Below, in pieces: positions 32,737 to 41,137 of a stretch of 44,935 nucleotides of DNA. Both the position numbers and the translations under genes were made by a program. Positions within the stretch are counted from its first letter, which is position 1; the number at the start of each line of letters is the position of its first letter. The stretch comes from Nitrospirota bacterium. Lineage in GTDB: Bacteria > Nitrospirota > Nitrospiria > Nitrospirales > Nitrospiraceae. The notes beneath the pieces were generated by a model. It ran no database searches and was not told where the DNA came from. It worked only from the letters and a program-made list of their open reading frames with translations. The stretch is from NCBI GenBank assembly GCA_028876065.1, contig JAGWTI010000016.1:1-44935 (forward strand), in the 5' to 3' direction.

Positions 32737-34476
32737 GTGTCTTACTACTCCCGATTCCTGCCGTTCCTGAAACCCTACCTGCCCCAAATGGCCGGGGCGG
32801 CCCTGCTGGTCATGGCCGTGGCCCTGTTGAACCTGGCTCTGCTGCGGCTGGCCGGCTTCTTGTGGGACATCATCACGGTCCGGCACGATGCCGCCGGCAT
32901 GACCCGCACGATCGGCCTGTTTCTCGGCCTGATCATCGCCCAAGGCCTGTTCTCGATGGGCCACAGCTATCTCACGGCCCTCGTGTCGCAGCGCATCATG
33001 GCCGACTTCCGGACCCATCTGTTCGGACATCTGCAACGGTTGTCCCTGAGCTTTTTCGCCAAACGCCGCACCGGGGAAATTCTCTCCCGCCTGATGAACG
33101 ACGTCGGCGTGATCCAGACCACCGTGACCGAGACCCCGATCGACTCGGCCAAGCAGATCGTGACCTTCATCGGCGGCGTGGCATTCCTGCTCGTGATGAA
33201 CTGGCGGCTCTGCCTCCTCATCCTGCTGCTCCTGCCGGCCCTGGTCCTGGTCGCCCGGATGTTCGGAAAAAAGCTCCGCGCCCTGTCGACCTCCATGCAG
33301 GACCAAACCGCTACCATCACGACGCTGGCGGAGGAGGTCCTGTCGGGAATCCGTGTGGTCAAGTCGTTCGTCCAGACCAGGCGGGAAGAGGAGCGGTTCG
33401 CCCGGCAGACGCAGCTGGCCCTGGGACTCGCGTTGCGCCGGGCCGCGGTGCTGGCCGTGTTCGTTCCGACGATTACCCTGCTGACCTTTGCGGCCGCCGC
33501 GGCGGTGCTCTGGTACGGAGGCCGGCAAGTGATCGACGGCACCGTCTCGCCGGGGGACTTGTTCGCGTTCGTCCTCTTCGCCGGCATCCTGATCGGCCCG
33601 TTCGGCTCCGCAGCCCGGGTGTTCGCCCAGATCAAGGAAGCGCAAGGCGCGATGCAACGGGTCTTCGAGATCCTCGATACCAAGCCCGAGATCCAGGACC
33701 GGCCCGACGCGACCGACTTGCCGTCCATTGTCGGCCATGTCCGGGCCCAAGCGGTCGGCTTCGCCTATGACCTGCGGCAACCGGTCCTGTCGGATGTCTC
33801 CTTCGAAGCCAAGCCGGGCGAAGTAATCGCCTTGGTCGGCCCGACCGGGTCCGGCAAAACGACCCTGGTGAATCTCCTGCACCGCTTTTACGACCCGACG
33901 GCCGGCACGTTGACCATCGACGGCTACGACCTCCGGCAAGTCCGGCTGGAAAGCCTCTACCGGCAGATCGCCCTGGTCCCCCAGGAAACCGTCCTGTTCG
34001 GCGGCACGATCTTGGACAACATCCGGTACGGACGAGAGACGGCCACCGATGACGAAATCATGGCCGCCAGCCGCGCCGCCAACGCCCATGACTTCATCAT
34101 GGCCATGCCGGACACGTACCGGACCGTGGTCGGTGAAAAGGGCGTCAATCTCTCCGGCGGGCAGCGGCAGCGGCTGGCCATCGCGCGCGCCGTGCTCAAA
34201 AACCCGCGGATCCTGATGCTGGACGAAGCGACCTCCGCCTTGGACACCGAATCCGAACGGTTGGTGCAAGAGGCGCTGGACCGGTTGATGGCCGGACGGA
34301 CCACGATCGTCGTGGCTCATCGCCTCACCACGATTCAAAAGGCCGACCGGATTTTAGTGTTGAATAAGGGCCGGATCGTCGAGCAAGGCACCCACGCCTC
34401 GCTCATGGAACAGCAGGGGCTTTACCACTATCTCTATACGCTGCGCGTAGAAGAAATGATGAATGCTGAAGGATAA
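32737..34476 (+). CDS. ABC exporter, MsbA-like, fused membrane and ATPase domains
   Basis: Homodimeric type I exporter, 579 residues. The N-terminal half has six predicted membrane helices with the SLSFFAKRRTGEILSRLMND intracellular loop. The C-terminal ATPase has Walker A GPTGSGKTT, Q-loop VPQETVLF, signature LSGGQRQR, Walker B ILMLDEATSALD and the H-loop VAHRL. It is similar to lipid A/multidrug exporters, but the substrate cannot be told. The final residues MMNAEG and the stop come from an ATGAATGC repeat arm. The GTG start lacks an SD. Confidence 0.93.
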   Translation: MSYYSRFLPFLKPYLPQMAGAALLVMAVALLNLALLRLAGFLWDIITVRHDAAGMTRTIGLFLGLIIAQGLFSMGHSYLTALVSQRIMADFRTHLFGHLQRLSLSFFAKRRTGEILSRLMNDVGVIQTTVTETPIDSAKQIVTFIGGVAFLLVMNWRLCLLILLLLPALVLVARMFGKKLRALSTSMQDQTATITTLAEEVLSGIRVVKSFVQTRREEERFARQTQLALGLALRRAAVLAVFVPTITLLTFAAAAAVLWYGGRQVIDGTVSPGDLFAFVLFAGILIGPFGSAARVFAQIKEAQGAMQRVFEILDTKPEIQDRPDATDLPSIVGHVRAQAVGFAYDLRQPVLSDVSFEAKPGEVIALVGPTGSGKTTLVNLLHRFYDPTAGTLTIDGYDLRQVRLESLYRQIALVPQETVLFGGTILDNIRYGRETATDDEIMAASRAANAHDFIMAMPDTYRTVVGEKGVNLSGGQRQRLAIARAVLKNPRILMLDEATSALDTESERLVQEALDRLMAGRTTIVVAHRLTTIQKADRILVLNKGRIVEQGTHASLMEQQGLYHYLYTLRVEEMMNAEG

Positions 34477-34541
34477 CTGCTGAACGAATGATCGCCGGAT
34501 CGGCTCTCAATTCATCGTTCAGCATTCCTCATTCATCATTT
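34455..34541. repeat. Long word-repeat hairpin containing both convergent stop codons
   Basis: AATGATGAATG (34455-34465) pairs exactly with CATTCATCATT (34530-34540); inside, GCTGAACGA (34479-34487) pairs with TCGTTCAGC (34515-34523). The ABC exporter stop (34474-34476) and the stop of the minus-strand neighbour (34536-34538) both lie within it. Confidence 0.85.
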
Positions 34542-35210
34542 TACTTTTGAAAAGTCCGCCTCGAACTCCGACATCTTCCCGTCCGGGAAGTAGATCTGCA
34601 CTTTGGTCTTGGCGTTCGGGTCGAAGCTGTCGTAGGCGAACCGCGCCGTGAAGCGGGACCGGTAGGCCGGCCCCTGGCCTTCGTTCTTGCGCCCCTTATC
34701 GGCCGGGCTCACGTCCATCGGCTTGATCGTCTTGGAGCCCTGCTGGAAGGCCACCTGGGCGCCTTCCGCAAAATACTCGTCGTCCCCGCAGAGCTGCACT
34801 TCGACTTCGAGATTCGGCATGTCCAAGTACTTCTGGATCTTCTCGTCGGGCATGCGCACGTCCTTCTTCTGTTTCTTGGTCTCCGCCGCCTCTTTCCGGC
34901 CGAAAGACTCCAGCCAGAACCGCTTGGTTCGGAGGATGGCGCTGGCACCGCAGGGGTCCTTTTCCGGGTCGGACCCGACCCGCGTCGCCACGGAGGCATG
35001 TTGCATGATCTTTTTCACATCCTCTTGCGTGTCGGCCTTCTCCATCGGTTCTCGGCCTGCCGCCAACGCTTTCTTGGCCTCATCCATCGTGAGCTTGACG
35101 TCGATCGCCGCAGCCGGACCGCCGGTCAGCGCCATGACGGCGCCGATCGCAGCCAGTGCCGTCAGTTGCCCGCCCAGCCCGCGCCACCCTGCCCTCGCCT
35201 TGCACCGCAT
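34536..35210 (-). CDS. Secreted protein of unknown function
   Basis: A 224-residue exported protein: basic n-region (MRCKARAGWRG), hydrophobic stretch (LTALAAIGAVMALTGGPAAA) with an Ala-x-Ala cleavage site, then a soluble domain. Features include TMDEAKKALAAGREPMEKADT, a cysteine in KDPCGASAIL and one in VQLCGDDEYF that could form a disulfide, a lysine-rich linker (KKQKKD) and a beta-rich C-terminus (TARFAYDSFDPNAKTKVQIYFPDG). I do not recognise the family. GGAGG lies five bases before the ATG at 35210; the longer frame to 35348 enters the repeat. Confidence 0.78.
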   Translation of the reverse strand: MRCKARAGWRGLGGQLTALAAIGAVMALTGGPAAAIDVKLTMDEAKKALAAGREPMEKADTQEDVKKIMQHASVATRVGSDPEKDPCGASAILRTKRFWLESFGRKEAAETKKQKKDVRMPDEKIQKYLDMPNLEVEVQLCGDDEYFAEGAQVAFQQGSKTIKPMDVSPADKGRKNEGQGPAYRSRFTARFAYDSFDPNAKTKVQIYFPDGKMSEFEADFSKVK

Positions 35211-35279
35211 AACAGCCTCCCTCGATGAATGAGCCGATGGCGCGGCATTGTAAGGAAAGCGCCGGCTCAAAGCAATGCA

Positions 35280-35372
35280 GAACGATGAATGTGGAATGAT
35301 GAATGAAAATGGAAAGTGTCGGGCCCCCTTCCCTTCATCAATCATCATTTATCGTTCATCATTTATCGTTCG
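35280..35372. repeat. ATGAATG/CATTTATC word repeat between secreted protein and maf
   Basis: Left arm 35280-35312 (GAACGATGAAT and GGAATGATGAATG words), right arm 35333-35372 (ATTTATCGTTC repeated). The outer stem pairs 10 of 11 bases. The maf stop codon (35363-35365) lies in the right arm. Confidence 0.78.
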
Positions 35373-36007
35373 AACGTTCCCCAGTTCGGATAGGGCTTGG
35401 CGCGATACAGCTCGGCCACGTCTATCGGCACCGCCAGCCCCTGTCGCCGGAGCAAGTCGGCTGTGAGCCGCAGCGGGAGGCCGACGGCCGCCGTATAGTC
35501 GCCTTCGATTGCTTCGATGAACCGGCCGCCGATTCCCTGGATCGAATAGGCCCCGGCCTTGCCCAGACTTTCCCCCGTGTGCAGGTAGGCGTCCAGTTCC
35601 TTCTCGTCGAAGGCCTTCATCCAGACCCGCACCGTCTCGCACCCGATCGCCTGCACCCCGTCGGCCTGCCGCCGGAGCGCCACCGCCGTATGAATCAGGT
35701 GTGTTCGCCCACGTAACGTACGCAGCATCGTTCGGGCTTCGGCGAGGTCGGCCGGCTTGCCCAGGACATCCCCGTCCACCGCGATGAGGGTGTCGCTTCC
35801 GAGTGTGAACTGTTGCGGAAACCGCCCCGCGACGGACGCGGCTTTCCCATCGGCAAACTGTGTCGCTTGCGCCTCGGGCGAGACGCCGGGCCGAAGCCGC
35901 TCGACAAAGCTCGGCTCGGCAATTTCGAAGGGCACCTGGAGCAACGCCAATAAATCCCTTCGGCGCGGCGAGGTCGAGGCCAGGACCAACGGGAGGGGAA
36001 GGGCCAT
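35363..36007 (-). CDS. maf: Maf family nucleotide pyrophosphatase
   Basis: House-cleaning nucleoside triphosphate pyrophosphatase of about 214 residues that removes non-canonical or methylated dNTPs/NTPs. Motifs: LASTSPRRRDLL at the N-terminus, LGSDTLIAVDGDVLGKP, YLHTGESLGKAGAYSIQGIGG and the C-terminal VGLPL. The SDT and GKAGAY segments match the YhdE/YceF type; the exact nucleotide is not readable. Three bases separate its start from the dus stop, so the three genes DUF692-dus-maf form one transcript. Confidence 0.93.
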   Translation of the reverse strand: MALPLPLVLASTSPRRRDLLALLQVPFEIAEPSFVERLRPGVSPEAQATQFADGKAASVAGRFPQQFTLGSDTLIAVDGDVLGKPADLAEARTMLRTLRGRTHLIHTAVALRRQADGVQAIGCETVRVWMKAFDEKELDAYLHTGESLGKAGAYSIQGIGGRFIEAIEGDYTAAVGLPLRLTADLLRRQGLAVPIDVAELYRAKPYPNWGTFER

Positions 36008-36010
36008 CGG

Positions 36011-37183
36011 TCAGGCGCAGGAGAGGCTGGTGGGCAGCGCGGGGCGGACGAGAGGAGCGGATTGGGACTCGGATGTCGCGTGGGCGAGCGCATGGTCCGC
36101 CACGATCCGTTCGACATCGGCGCTGTTGCGGGCCCGGACCATCTGCGCCCGCATGGCCGCGGCATGGGGAAAGCCCTTGCAATACCACCCCAGGTGTTTT
36201 CGGATGTGCGGGAACCGGTCCGCGCGCTCGATTCCTTCAAACAGACGGGCATGCTCCACCATCACGCGGAACCGATCAGCCAAGCCGACTGCAGGGTCCA
36301 GCCCCAGAGGGGCGAAAGAGTCCGACGTGCGGGCAGTCCGGCGGGCCAGTTCTTTGTTCCGGAAAAACCAGGGACTGCCCAACACACCACGCCCCACCAA
36401 CACCCCGTGCACGCCGCTCTCCTGCACCCGTCGGACCACGTCGTCCAAGGATTGCACATCCCCGTTCCCCAAGAGCAGCGTGGAGGTGCCGCGGACGATC
36501 GCGGCGGCCCGTTCGATGGCACGCCAGTCCGCCTCGCCCTTGTACATCTGCTGGAGCGTGCGACCGTGGACCGAGAGCACCGCCGGCTGCTCCTGCAGCA
36601 GGTGGCCGATCCACTCCTCCACCACCACCGAATCGTAGCCCAGCCGCGTTTTGACGGACAGAGGAATGACGCGGCGAGGCGGCGAGGGCCGCCCGTTGCG
36701 CCTCAGGTTCATCGCCGCGATCAGGTCCACGCGCGAGGCCTTCAGTCCCGCCTGCGCCAAGGTCTTGCCGTTCGCCCAGTCCAGGATGCCCTGTCGCGCC
36801 GCGCGCATGATGGCATGGGCCAGGTCCGGCGTCTTGATCAGGGCGGCACCGGAGCCGGACGACGCGACGTTTTTCGAAGGGCAACCCATGTTGATGTCCA
36901 GCCCGTCGAAGCCCAGTTCGCAGACCACATGGGCCGCCTGATAGAACAAATCCGGGTGTTTCCCGTACAACTGCGCCACGACGGGCCGTTCTTCTTCGCT
37001 GTAGATGAAGGTCGAAAGAAGATGGTCGGGTCCCCGACAGACGTCCCCCACGTTCGTGAACTCGGTGAAGGTGACATCGGGGGGCCCTTGCCGGGCCACA
37101 GCCAGCCGGAATGCCGCGTCCGTCACTCCGTCCATGGGGGACAGGCCGATGATGGGCTGGGGCAGGTGTCGCCAAAAGCTCAT
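36011..37183 (-). CDS. tRNA-dihydrouridine synthase
   Basis: FMN enzyme reducing uridine in tRNA, 390 residues. TIM-barrel motifs: LSPMDGVTDAAFR, RPVVAQLYGK, DINMGCPSKNV with catalytic C101, PLSVKTRLGYD, LSVHGRTLQQMYKGEADW and LLGNGDVQS. The C-terminal helical domain contains HIRKHLGWYCKGFP. The subfamily (A, B or C) is not clear by eye. The ATG overlaps the upstream MNIO gene stop (ATGA, 37180-37183). Slightly longer than common Dus proteins because of an insertion around residues 130-170. Confidence 0.94.
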   Translation of the reverse strand: MSFWRHLPQPIIGLSPMDGVTDAAFRLAVARQGPPDVTFTEFTNVGDVCRGPDHLLSTFIYSEEERPVVAQLYGKHPDLFYQAAHVVCELGFDGLDINMGCPSKNVASSGSGAALIKTPDLAHAIMRAARQGILDWANGKTLAQAGLKASRVDLIAAMNLRRNGRPSPPRRVIPLSVKTRLGYDSVVVEEWIGHLLQEQPAVLSVHGRTLQQMYKGEADWRAIERAAAIVRGTSTLLLGNGDVQSLDDVVRRVQESGVHGVLVGRGVLGSPWFFRNKELARRTARTSDSFAPLGLDPAVGLADRFRVMVEHARLFEGIERADRFPHIRKHLGWYCKGFPHAAAMRAQMVRARNSADVERIVADHALAHATSESQSAPLVRPALPTSLSCA

Positions 37184-38619
37184 GTCAGGACCTGCACCGT
37201 GTCGCTGGCCTGCTGGTACGCGCCGCGCAGTTCCTCCGCCTCGCGCAGCACCGTCGCCCTGGCTTGCGGCAAGGTCGTTTGGACAAATTCCACAAACCGC
37301 CCGATCTTCAACAGAAAGAAATCATAGGGGGCGTCGATTGGACGGGGCTCCCGGAACCAGAATTGGACGAACAGCTCCAGGGCAATCCCCGCCTGCTCCA
37401 ATGCGCGACACGTGGCCGGAAACATAGCGACGAGGTCGCCGCCCCAGTGGAGGATTTCGTGAGGAAGATAGCCCTGTCGGTAACGATCCAGGCCGCTCGC
37501 CTCCCCGACCAGCAGGGGCAGGAGCGAGACATCCTGTCCCGTCGCGAGCTTGGCGTAGGCGCCATATTGTCGCCGCAGCGATTCGGCGTCCACGGAGCAG
37601 CACCCCGCCGGCAAGGCAGGAGCCTCCCCCTGCTCCTCTCCCTCGTGGGGGCGGGGGCCCGGAAAAGTCAGCCGCCCGAACCGCCGCCGGAACTGTTGGA
37701 ACTCCCGGACAATCACGGCAATGTCTTTCGTATCCACCTCCAACGCCACTCCCTTGAGCTGCGTCAGCTTGGGATGGGCCAGGACTTGCTCCAGCATGTC
37801 GAACAACACCGGCGGGATGGGAGCCCCATGGGTATCGATCCACAGAGACGGCTCTGCCCCTCCGCCGACTTTGTCCGCCGCCTCATGTTCGGCCAAGCCG
37901 GCCACATGGATCTGCACGACCCGCTCGAGCGGAAACGCATCCAAGAACTCCGCGACACATTCCTCGAGAGACTGCCGGCGCCAGGCCCCGCTGTAGCGAT
38001 AGATCGTCCAGAGGTGACCGATGTCCAGGACCAAGCCGCAAGCGGTGCGGTCCGTGATCATGCGGAAAAAGTCCGGCACGGACAGGTCGCCCAAGCCGAA
38101 ATAGGTCCAGGGCGGCACCTCCAGCAACAACAAAGGTCCATACCCATGAGACAGACCGGCCGCATGATCGAGCCGGGTTTGGGCCAGCGTGACATTGTCC
38201 GCCGTCACTTCGGCGGCGGCCGTCGTAAACAAGGGCGGCAGGTACGTGCCGAACGAATAGCCGGCCATCTGTTTGGCGGCGCATTCATGCGTCATCCATT
38301 GGCAGCCCAGCGCTCGGAGTTGCGCGGCGAGCGCCGCCAACTCCCGCTCCGCCGGATAGGCGTCCTTCCAATCGGGCTGGGTCAGCCACAATCCTTCGGC
38401 ATGACATTCCAACGGCAGCGACACGAACTGCCGCCGGACGGCTTGCACCGCCGGGAGGGCGGCGCGAAAGACTTCCAAGTAGTCGGCTTGCGCGCCCGCC
38501 TGCTCCAACCGCCGCCAGAGCTCGAACAAGTCCGGGGTGTAGACATCCACGGACAGGCCGAACCCGTGCGGCGTAATGTGCGCGGCGCGGCGGCGAAATG
38601 CTTGTTCGGATGCCGACAT
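37180..38619 (-). CDS. DUF692/MNIO-family multinuclear iron enzyme with C-terminal extension
   Basis: Member of the multinuclear non-heme iron oxidative family, whose known members (MbnB and relatives) modify cysteines of peptides. The first ~310 of 479 residues form the TIM barrel with candidate metal ligands H73 (CHAEG), H111 (MTHE), E167 (LLLEVP), D199/H202 (LDIGH), H238 (IHVAG), D262/H264 (WIDTH) and E295 (ALEVD). A Pro/Glu linker leads to a ~140-residue helical domain beginning PAGCCSVDAESLRRQ that I do not recognise. No short Cys-rich substrate peptide is visible nearby. ATG at 38619 with GAGAGG four bases upstream; a longer frame starts at 38691. Confidence 0.82.
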   Translation of the reverse strand: MSASEQAFRRRAAHITPHGFGLSVDVYTPDLFELWRRLEQAGAQADYLEVFRAALPAVQAVRRQFVSLPLECHAEGLWLTQPDWKDAYPAERELAALAAQLRALGCQWMTHECAAKQMAGYSFGTYLPPLFTTAAAEVTADNVTLAQTRLDHAAGLSHGYGPLLLLEVPPWTYFGLGDLSVPDFFRMITDRTACGLVLDIGHLWTIYRYSGAWRRQSLEECVAEFLDAFPLERVVQIHVAGLAEHEAADKVGGGAEPSLWIDTHGAPIPPVLFDMLEQVLAHPKLTQLKGVALEVDTKDIAVIVREFQQFRRRFGRLTFPGPRPHEGEEQGEAPALPAGCCSVDAESLRRQYGAYAKLATGQDVSLLPLLVGEASGLDRYRQGYLPHEILHWGGDLVAMFPATCRALEQAGIALELFVQFWFREPRPIDAPYDFFLLKIGRFVEFVQTTLPQARATVLREAEELRGAYQQASDTVQVLT

Positions 38620-38711
38620 GGAGCCTCTCATTCGGATCACAATGGGCCCTGGGCACTCGTCAGTGTAATCGGGCAAGCCTGGATTTGACAAGCGGAGACC
38701 GGCGTTCCTGG

Positions 38712-38740
38712 TTGGCTGCAGCCGGCAGTCATGGTATGCT
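38712..38740 (+). promoter_or_regulatory. Promoter for the DHH phosphoesterase gene
   Basis: TTGGCT (38712-38717), 17-bp spacer, TATGCT (38735-38740), preceded by TGG as extended -10. A GTG at 38748 lies at the expected transcription start. Confidence 0.6.
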
Positions 38741-38747
38741 GCCCCCC

Positions 38748-39605
38748 GTGACTACCTCATCCATGCGGACGCCCGGCTCAGCCCAAGCTCCGGACCTCGT
38801 GCTCTACCATGCGGAATGCACCGACGGCTTCGGCGCCGCCTGGGCTATCTGGAAGAAGTTCCCCCGGGCGACGTTCGTCCCGGCCAAACACGGCTTTCCC
38901 CCGCCGCCGGGCTTGGCCGGCCGCCACGTGGTGATCGTGGACTTCAGTTACACCAGGCCGATCCTGGAGGCCATGGCACGGGAAACGGCAAGCCTCCTGA
39001 TTCTGGACCATCACATCACGGCCCAGCGGGCGCTGGACGGATTCCCCCACGCCTATTTCGATCAAAAGAAGTCCGGCTCGGTCCTGGCCTGGGAATGGGC
39101 CCACCAGACCCCGGCTCCCTGGCTGCTCCAGTATGTCCAGGACAAGGACCTGTGGGAATGGGCGCTCCCGGACAGCCGGGAAGTCACGGCGGCCCTCTCC
39201 TCCTATCCCTTCGACTTTGCCCTTTGGGACAGCTTCCACCGCGAGACCCTGATCGCCGAGGGCAAGGCGATCCTCCGGTACGAGCAGGAGATGATCGGCA
39301 AGATTCTGGCCGAGGCGGTGACGGTCACGTTCCACGGGCACACAGTTCCCGCGGTGCAGAGCGCGATCCTCACCAGCCAGATCGGCGAGCGGCTGGCCAA
39401 GGGCCATCCCTTTTGCCTTATCTGGCACGACAAAGACGGCCGGCGCTACTTCAGCATGAGGTCGGCGCCCGAGGGAGCCGACGTGGCGGCCATCGCCACG
39501 CTACACGGCGGCGGCGGCCATACCCATGCAGCCGGTTTCTCCGTGCCCTTGGGGTCCGGCGGCCTGGACCCGCTCGCGCCGTTGGGCAAGCCCGGTGAAA
39601 AGTAA
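38748..39605 (+). CDS. DHH-family phosphoesterase
   Basis: Manganese-dependent phosphoesterase of the DHH/DHHA1 superfamily, about 285 residues. Visible motifs are YHAECTDGFGAAW, VIVDFSYTRP, the namesake LILDHHITA, and the C-terminal LHGGGGHTHAAGFS of the DHHA1 domain. Members degrade oligonucleotides or cyclic dinucleotides; which applies here is unknown. The GTG at 38748 fits a leaderless message; an ATG at 38763 (MRTPGSAQ) is the alternative, and neither has an SD. The final residues GEK and the stop are encoded by an AAGTGAA repeat arm. Confidence 0.9.
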   Translation: MTTSSMRTPGSAQAPDLVLYHAECTDGFGAAWAIWKKFPRATFVPAKHGFPPPPGLAGRHVVIVDFSYTRPILEAMARETASLLILDHHITAQRALDGFPHAYFDQKKSGSVLAWEWAHQTPAPWLLQYVQDKDLWEWALPDSREVTAALSSYPFDFALWDSFHRETLIAEGKAILRYEQEMIGKILAEAVTVTFHGHTVPAVQSAILTSQIGERLAKGHPFCLIWHDKDGRRYFSMRSAPEGADVAAIATLHGGGGHTHAAGFSVPLGSGGLDPLAPLGKPGEK

Positions 39606-39669
39606 AAAGTGAACGGTCGCGGTCCGGCGAGCCCTCAGAACGTTTCACTTCTCACGTTTCACTTCTCGC
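39595..39669. repeat. AAGTGAA/TTCACTT word repeat between DHH and rhomboid genes
   Basis: Left arm 39595-39616 (GTGAAAAGT, AAGTGAACGG); right arm 39641-39666 (CGTTTCACTTCTCA repeated). AAGTGAACG and CGTTTCACTT pair with one bulge. The DHH stop is in the left arm and the rhomboid ATG is eight bases after the right arm. Confidence 0.78.
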
Positions 39670-39676
39670 GCAGGCC

Positions 39677-40411
39677 ATGATTCCCCTCCACGACGACAAT
39701 CCGACCGAGCTCGCGCCGCTCGTCACGATCGCGCTCATCGTAGCCTGCTCGCTCGCATTTTTCTACGAAGTCTCGCTGCCCGAACAGATCGGGGAGGCGT
39801 TCATCTTCCAATACGGCGCCATCCCCTCCGTCGTCCTGGGCCATCCGGCCGGACTCAAGGCCTTGCCGCCCGAGGCAGCGGGATTTCCCGCCTACCTCAC
39901 CCTCCTCACCAGCATGTTTCTCCACGGAGGCTGGATGCACTTGATCGGCAACATGCTCTACCTCTGGATCTTCGGCAACAACGTCGAGGACGTGATGGGA
40001 CACGTCAAGTTCATCGTCTTCTACGTGACCTGCGGCATCCTGGCCGCGCTCAGCCACGCCCTGACCGACCCAGCCTCGACGGTGCCGATGGTCGGGGCCA
40101 GCGGAGCGATTTCAGGCGTCCTGGGCGCCTATTTGTTGTTGTTCCCCCATGCCAAAGTCCTGGTGTTGATCCCCCTGGGCATGTTTACGCGGATGATGTA
40201 TGTGCCGGCCGGGTTCGTGCTGGGCTTCTGGTTCGTGATGCAGCTGCTCAGCGGCGGGATGAGCTTGGGGAAAGGAGGAGGCGGCGTGGCCTTCTTCGCC
40301 CACGTCGGCGGCTTCGTCGCAGGCATGGTCCTGATCGGACTGTTCAAACGGCCCGAGGTCCGCTTCTTCGCTCCCGCCCGGAACAGGGGCTGGCGGGGGT
40401 CTGAGTGGTGA
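39677..40411 (+). CDS. Rhomboid family intramembrane serine protease
   Basis: Seven-helix-type membrane protease of 244 residues. The catalytic serine S142 is in VGASGAISGVLG and the histidine H209 in FFAHVGGFVAG. The loop-1 motif HGGWMHLIGNMLYLWIFG with GNN follows, as in active rhomboids of the YdcA/GlpG-like bacterial group that cleave single-pass membrane proteins. Long hydrophobic segments at about 13-30 and 110-130 are the other helices. The ATG at 39677 follows an AAGTGAA repeat with no clear SD. It converges on the gp19-like gene. Confidence 0.92.
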   Translation: MIPLHDDNPTELAPLVTIALIVACSLAFFYEVSLPEQIGEAFIFQYGAIPSVVLGHPAGLKALPPEAAGFPAYLTLLTSMFLHGGWMHLIGNMLYLWIFGNNVEDVMGHVKFIVFYVTCGILAALSHALTDPASTVPMVGASGAISGVLGAYLLLFPHAKVLVLIPLGMFTRMMYVPAGFVLGFWFVMQLLSGGMSLGKGGGGVAFFAHVGGFVAGMVLIGLFKRPEVRFFAPARNRGWRGSEW

Positions 40412-40495
40412 GCGCCTGACCGATCGGCTCCGCGTCCGCGTCGCATATCAGATCGTCCGGCCAACACCTCCGGGCACGGGTCTCGCACGATCCGG

Positions 40496-41092
40496 CTACC
40501 TGGCAAGCTCCGTCGGTTCCGTAATGCTCGTATCCCGCTCCCACCCTTCGCACTGAAGCGTCAACGACTCAGTGGCCGGAGCGCTGTCGTTCCGGGCGTC
40601 CAGATCCCCCAACGCCACATACTCGGATGGCCAGCAGCGATAGACCTTGAAGGCCATCACCAGCTGCCCGGCCTCGTTGAGCAGTTGGATCATGATGTCC
40701 TTCCGGAAGTCCTTGAGCGAAACCGCAGCGTCTCCTTGGACCGACGCCACTTTGTTGGCCCACCGTTCGAATTCACCGGCATGGGTGCGCCCCCGTTCAA
40801 GCACGATCGGGACGTAGGCGGTTTGGCCGGGGGAGAGGTGGATCGCGCTGGAATCGGTCCCGCGTCGGTTCGAGACGACGGTCGTCGTCCGCTTGAGCGC
40901 GCTCACCTTGGTGAGCCCGGCCACAGGCTTCCCATCCCACACCACGACAAATTTGAACGGTTTATACGGATCCAACCTGGCCGAGTTGACCGGGAACTCG
41001 GAGTCGCCGAAGCTGGGAACGAACGAGACCGCCAGCACACACATGATGCCGCCGATGACTACGGCCGTCCTGATGAGCGCCGATACTTGCAT
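40496..41092 (-). CDS. Phage T4 gp19-like tail tube protein with N-terminal signal/anchor
   Basis: A 198-residue protein whose residues about 40-195 match tail-tube proteins of contractile phages and injection systems (PF06841 type): DPYKPFKFVVVWDGKPVAGLT, KVSALKRTTTVV, SPGQTAYVPIVLERG, HAGEFERWANKV, SLKDFRKDIMIQLLNEAGQL, VYRCWPSEY and CEGWERD. Tube subunits are normally cytoplasmic, but this one begins MQVSALIRTAVV with a hydrophobic stretch to about residue 28, a signal peptide or anchor. The start is solid: GAGGAGAG lies six bases upstream. No sheath, baseplate, spike or ATPase gene is visible around it. It follows the lipoprotein hydrolase by 99 bp in the same direction. Confidence 0.85.
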   Translation of the reverse strand: MQVSALIRTAVVIGGIMCVLAVSFVPSFGDSEFPVNSARLDPYKPFKFVVVWDGKPVAGLTKVSALKRTTTVVSNRRGTDSSAIHLSPGQTAYVPIVLERGRTHAGEFERWANKVASVQGDAAVSLKDFRKDIMIQLLNEAGQLVMAFKVYRCWPSEYVALGDLDARNDSAPATESLTLQCEGWERDTSITEPTELAR

Positions 41093-41137
41093 GGATCTCT
41101 CCTCTCGCCGGTGTGATAAACATTCGCCTGTTCACGT

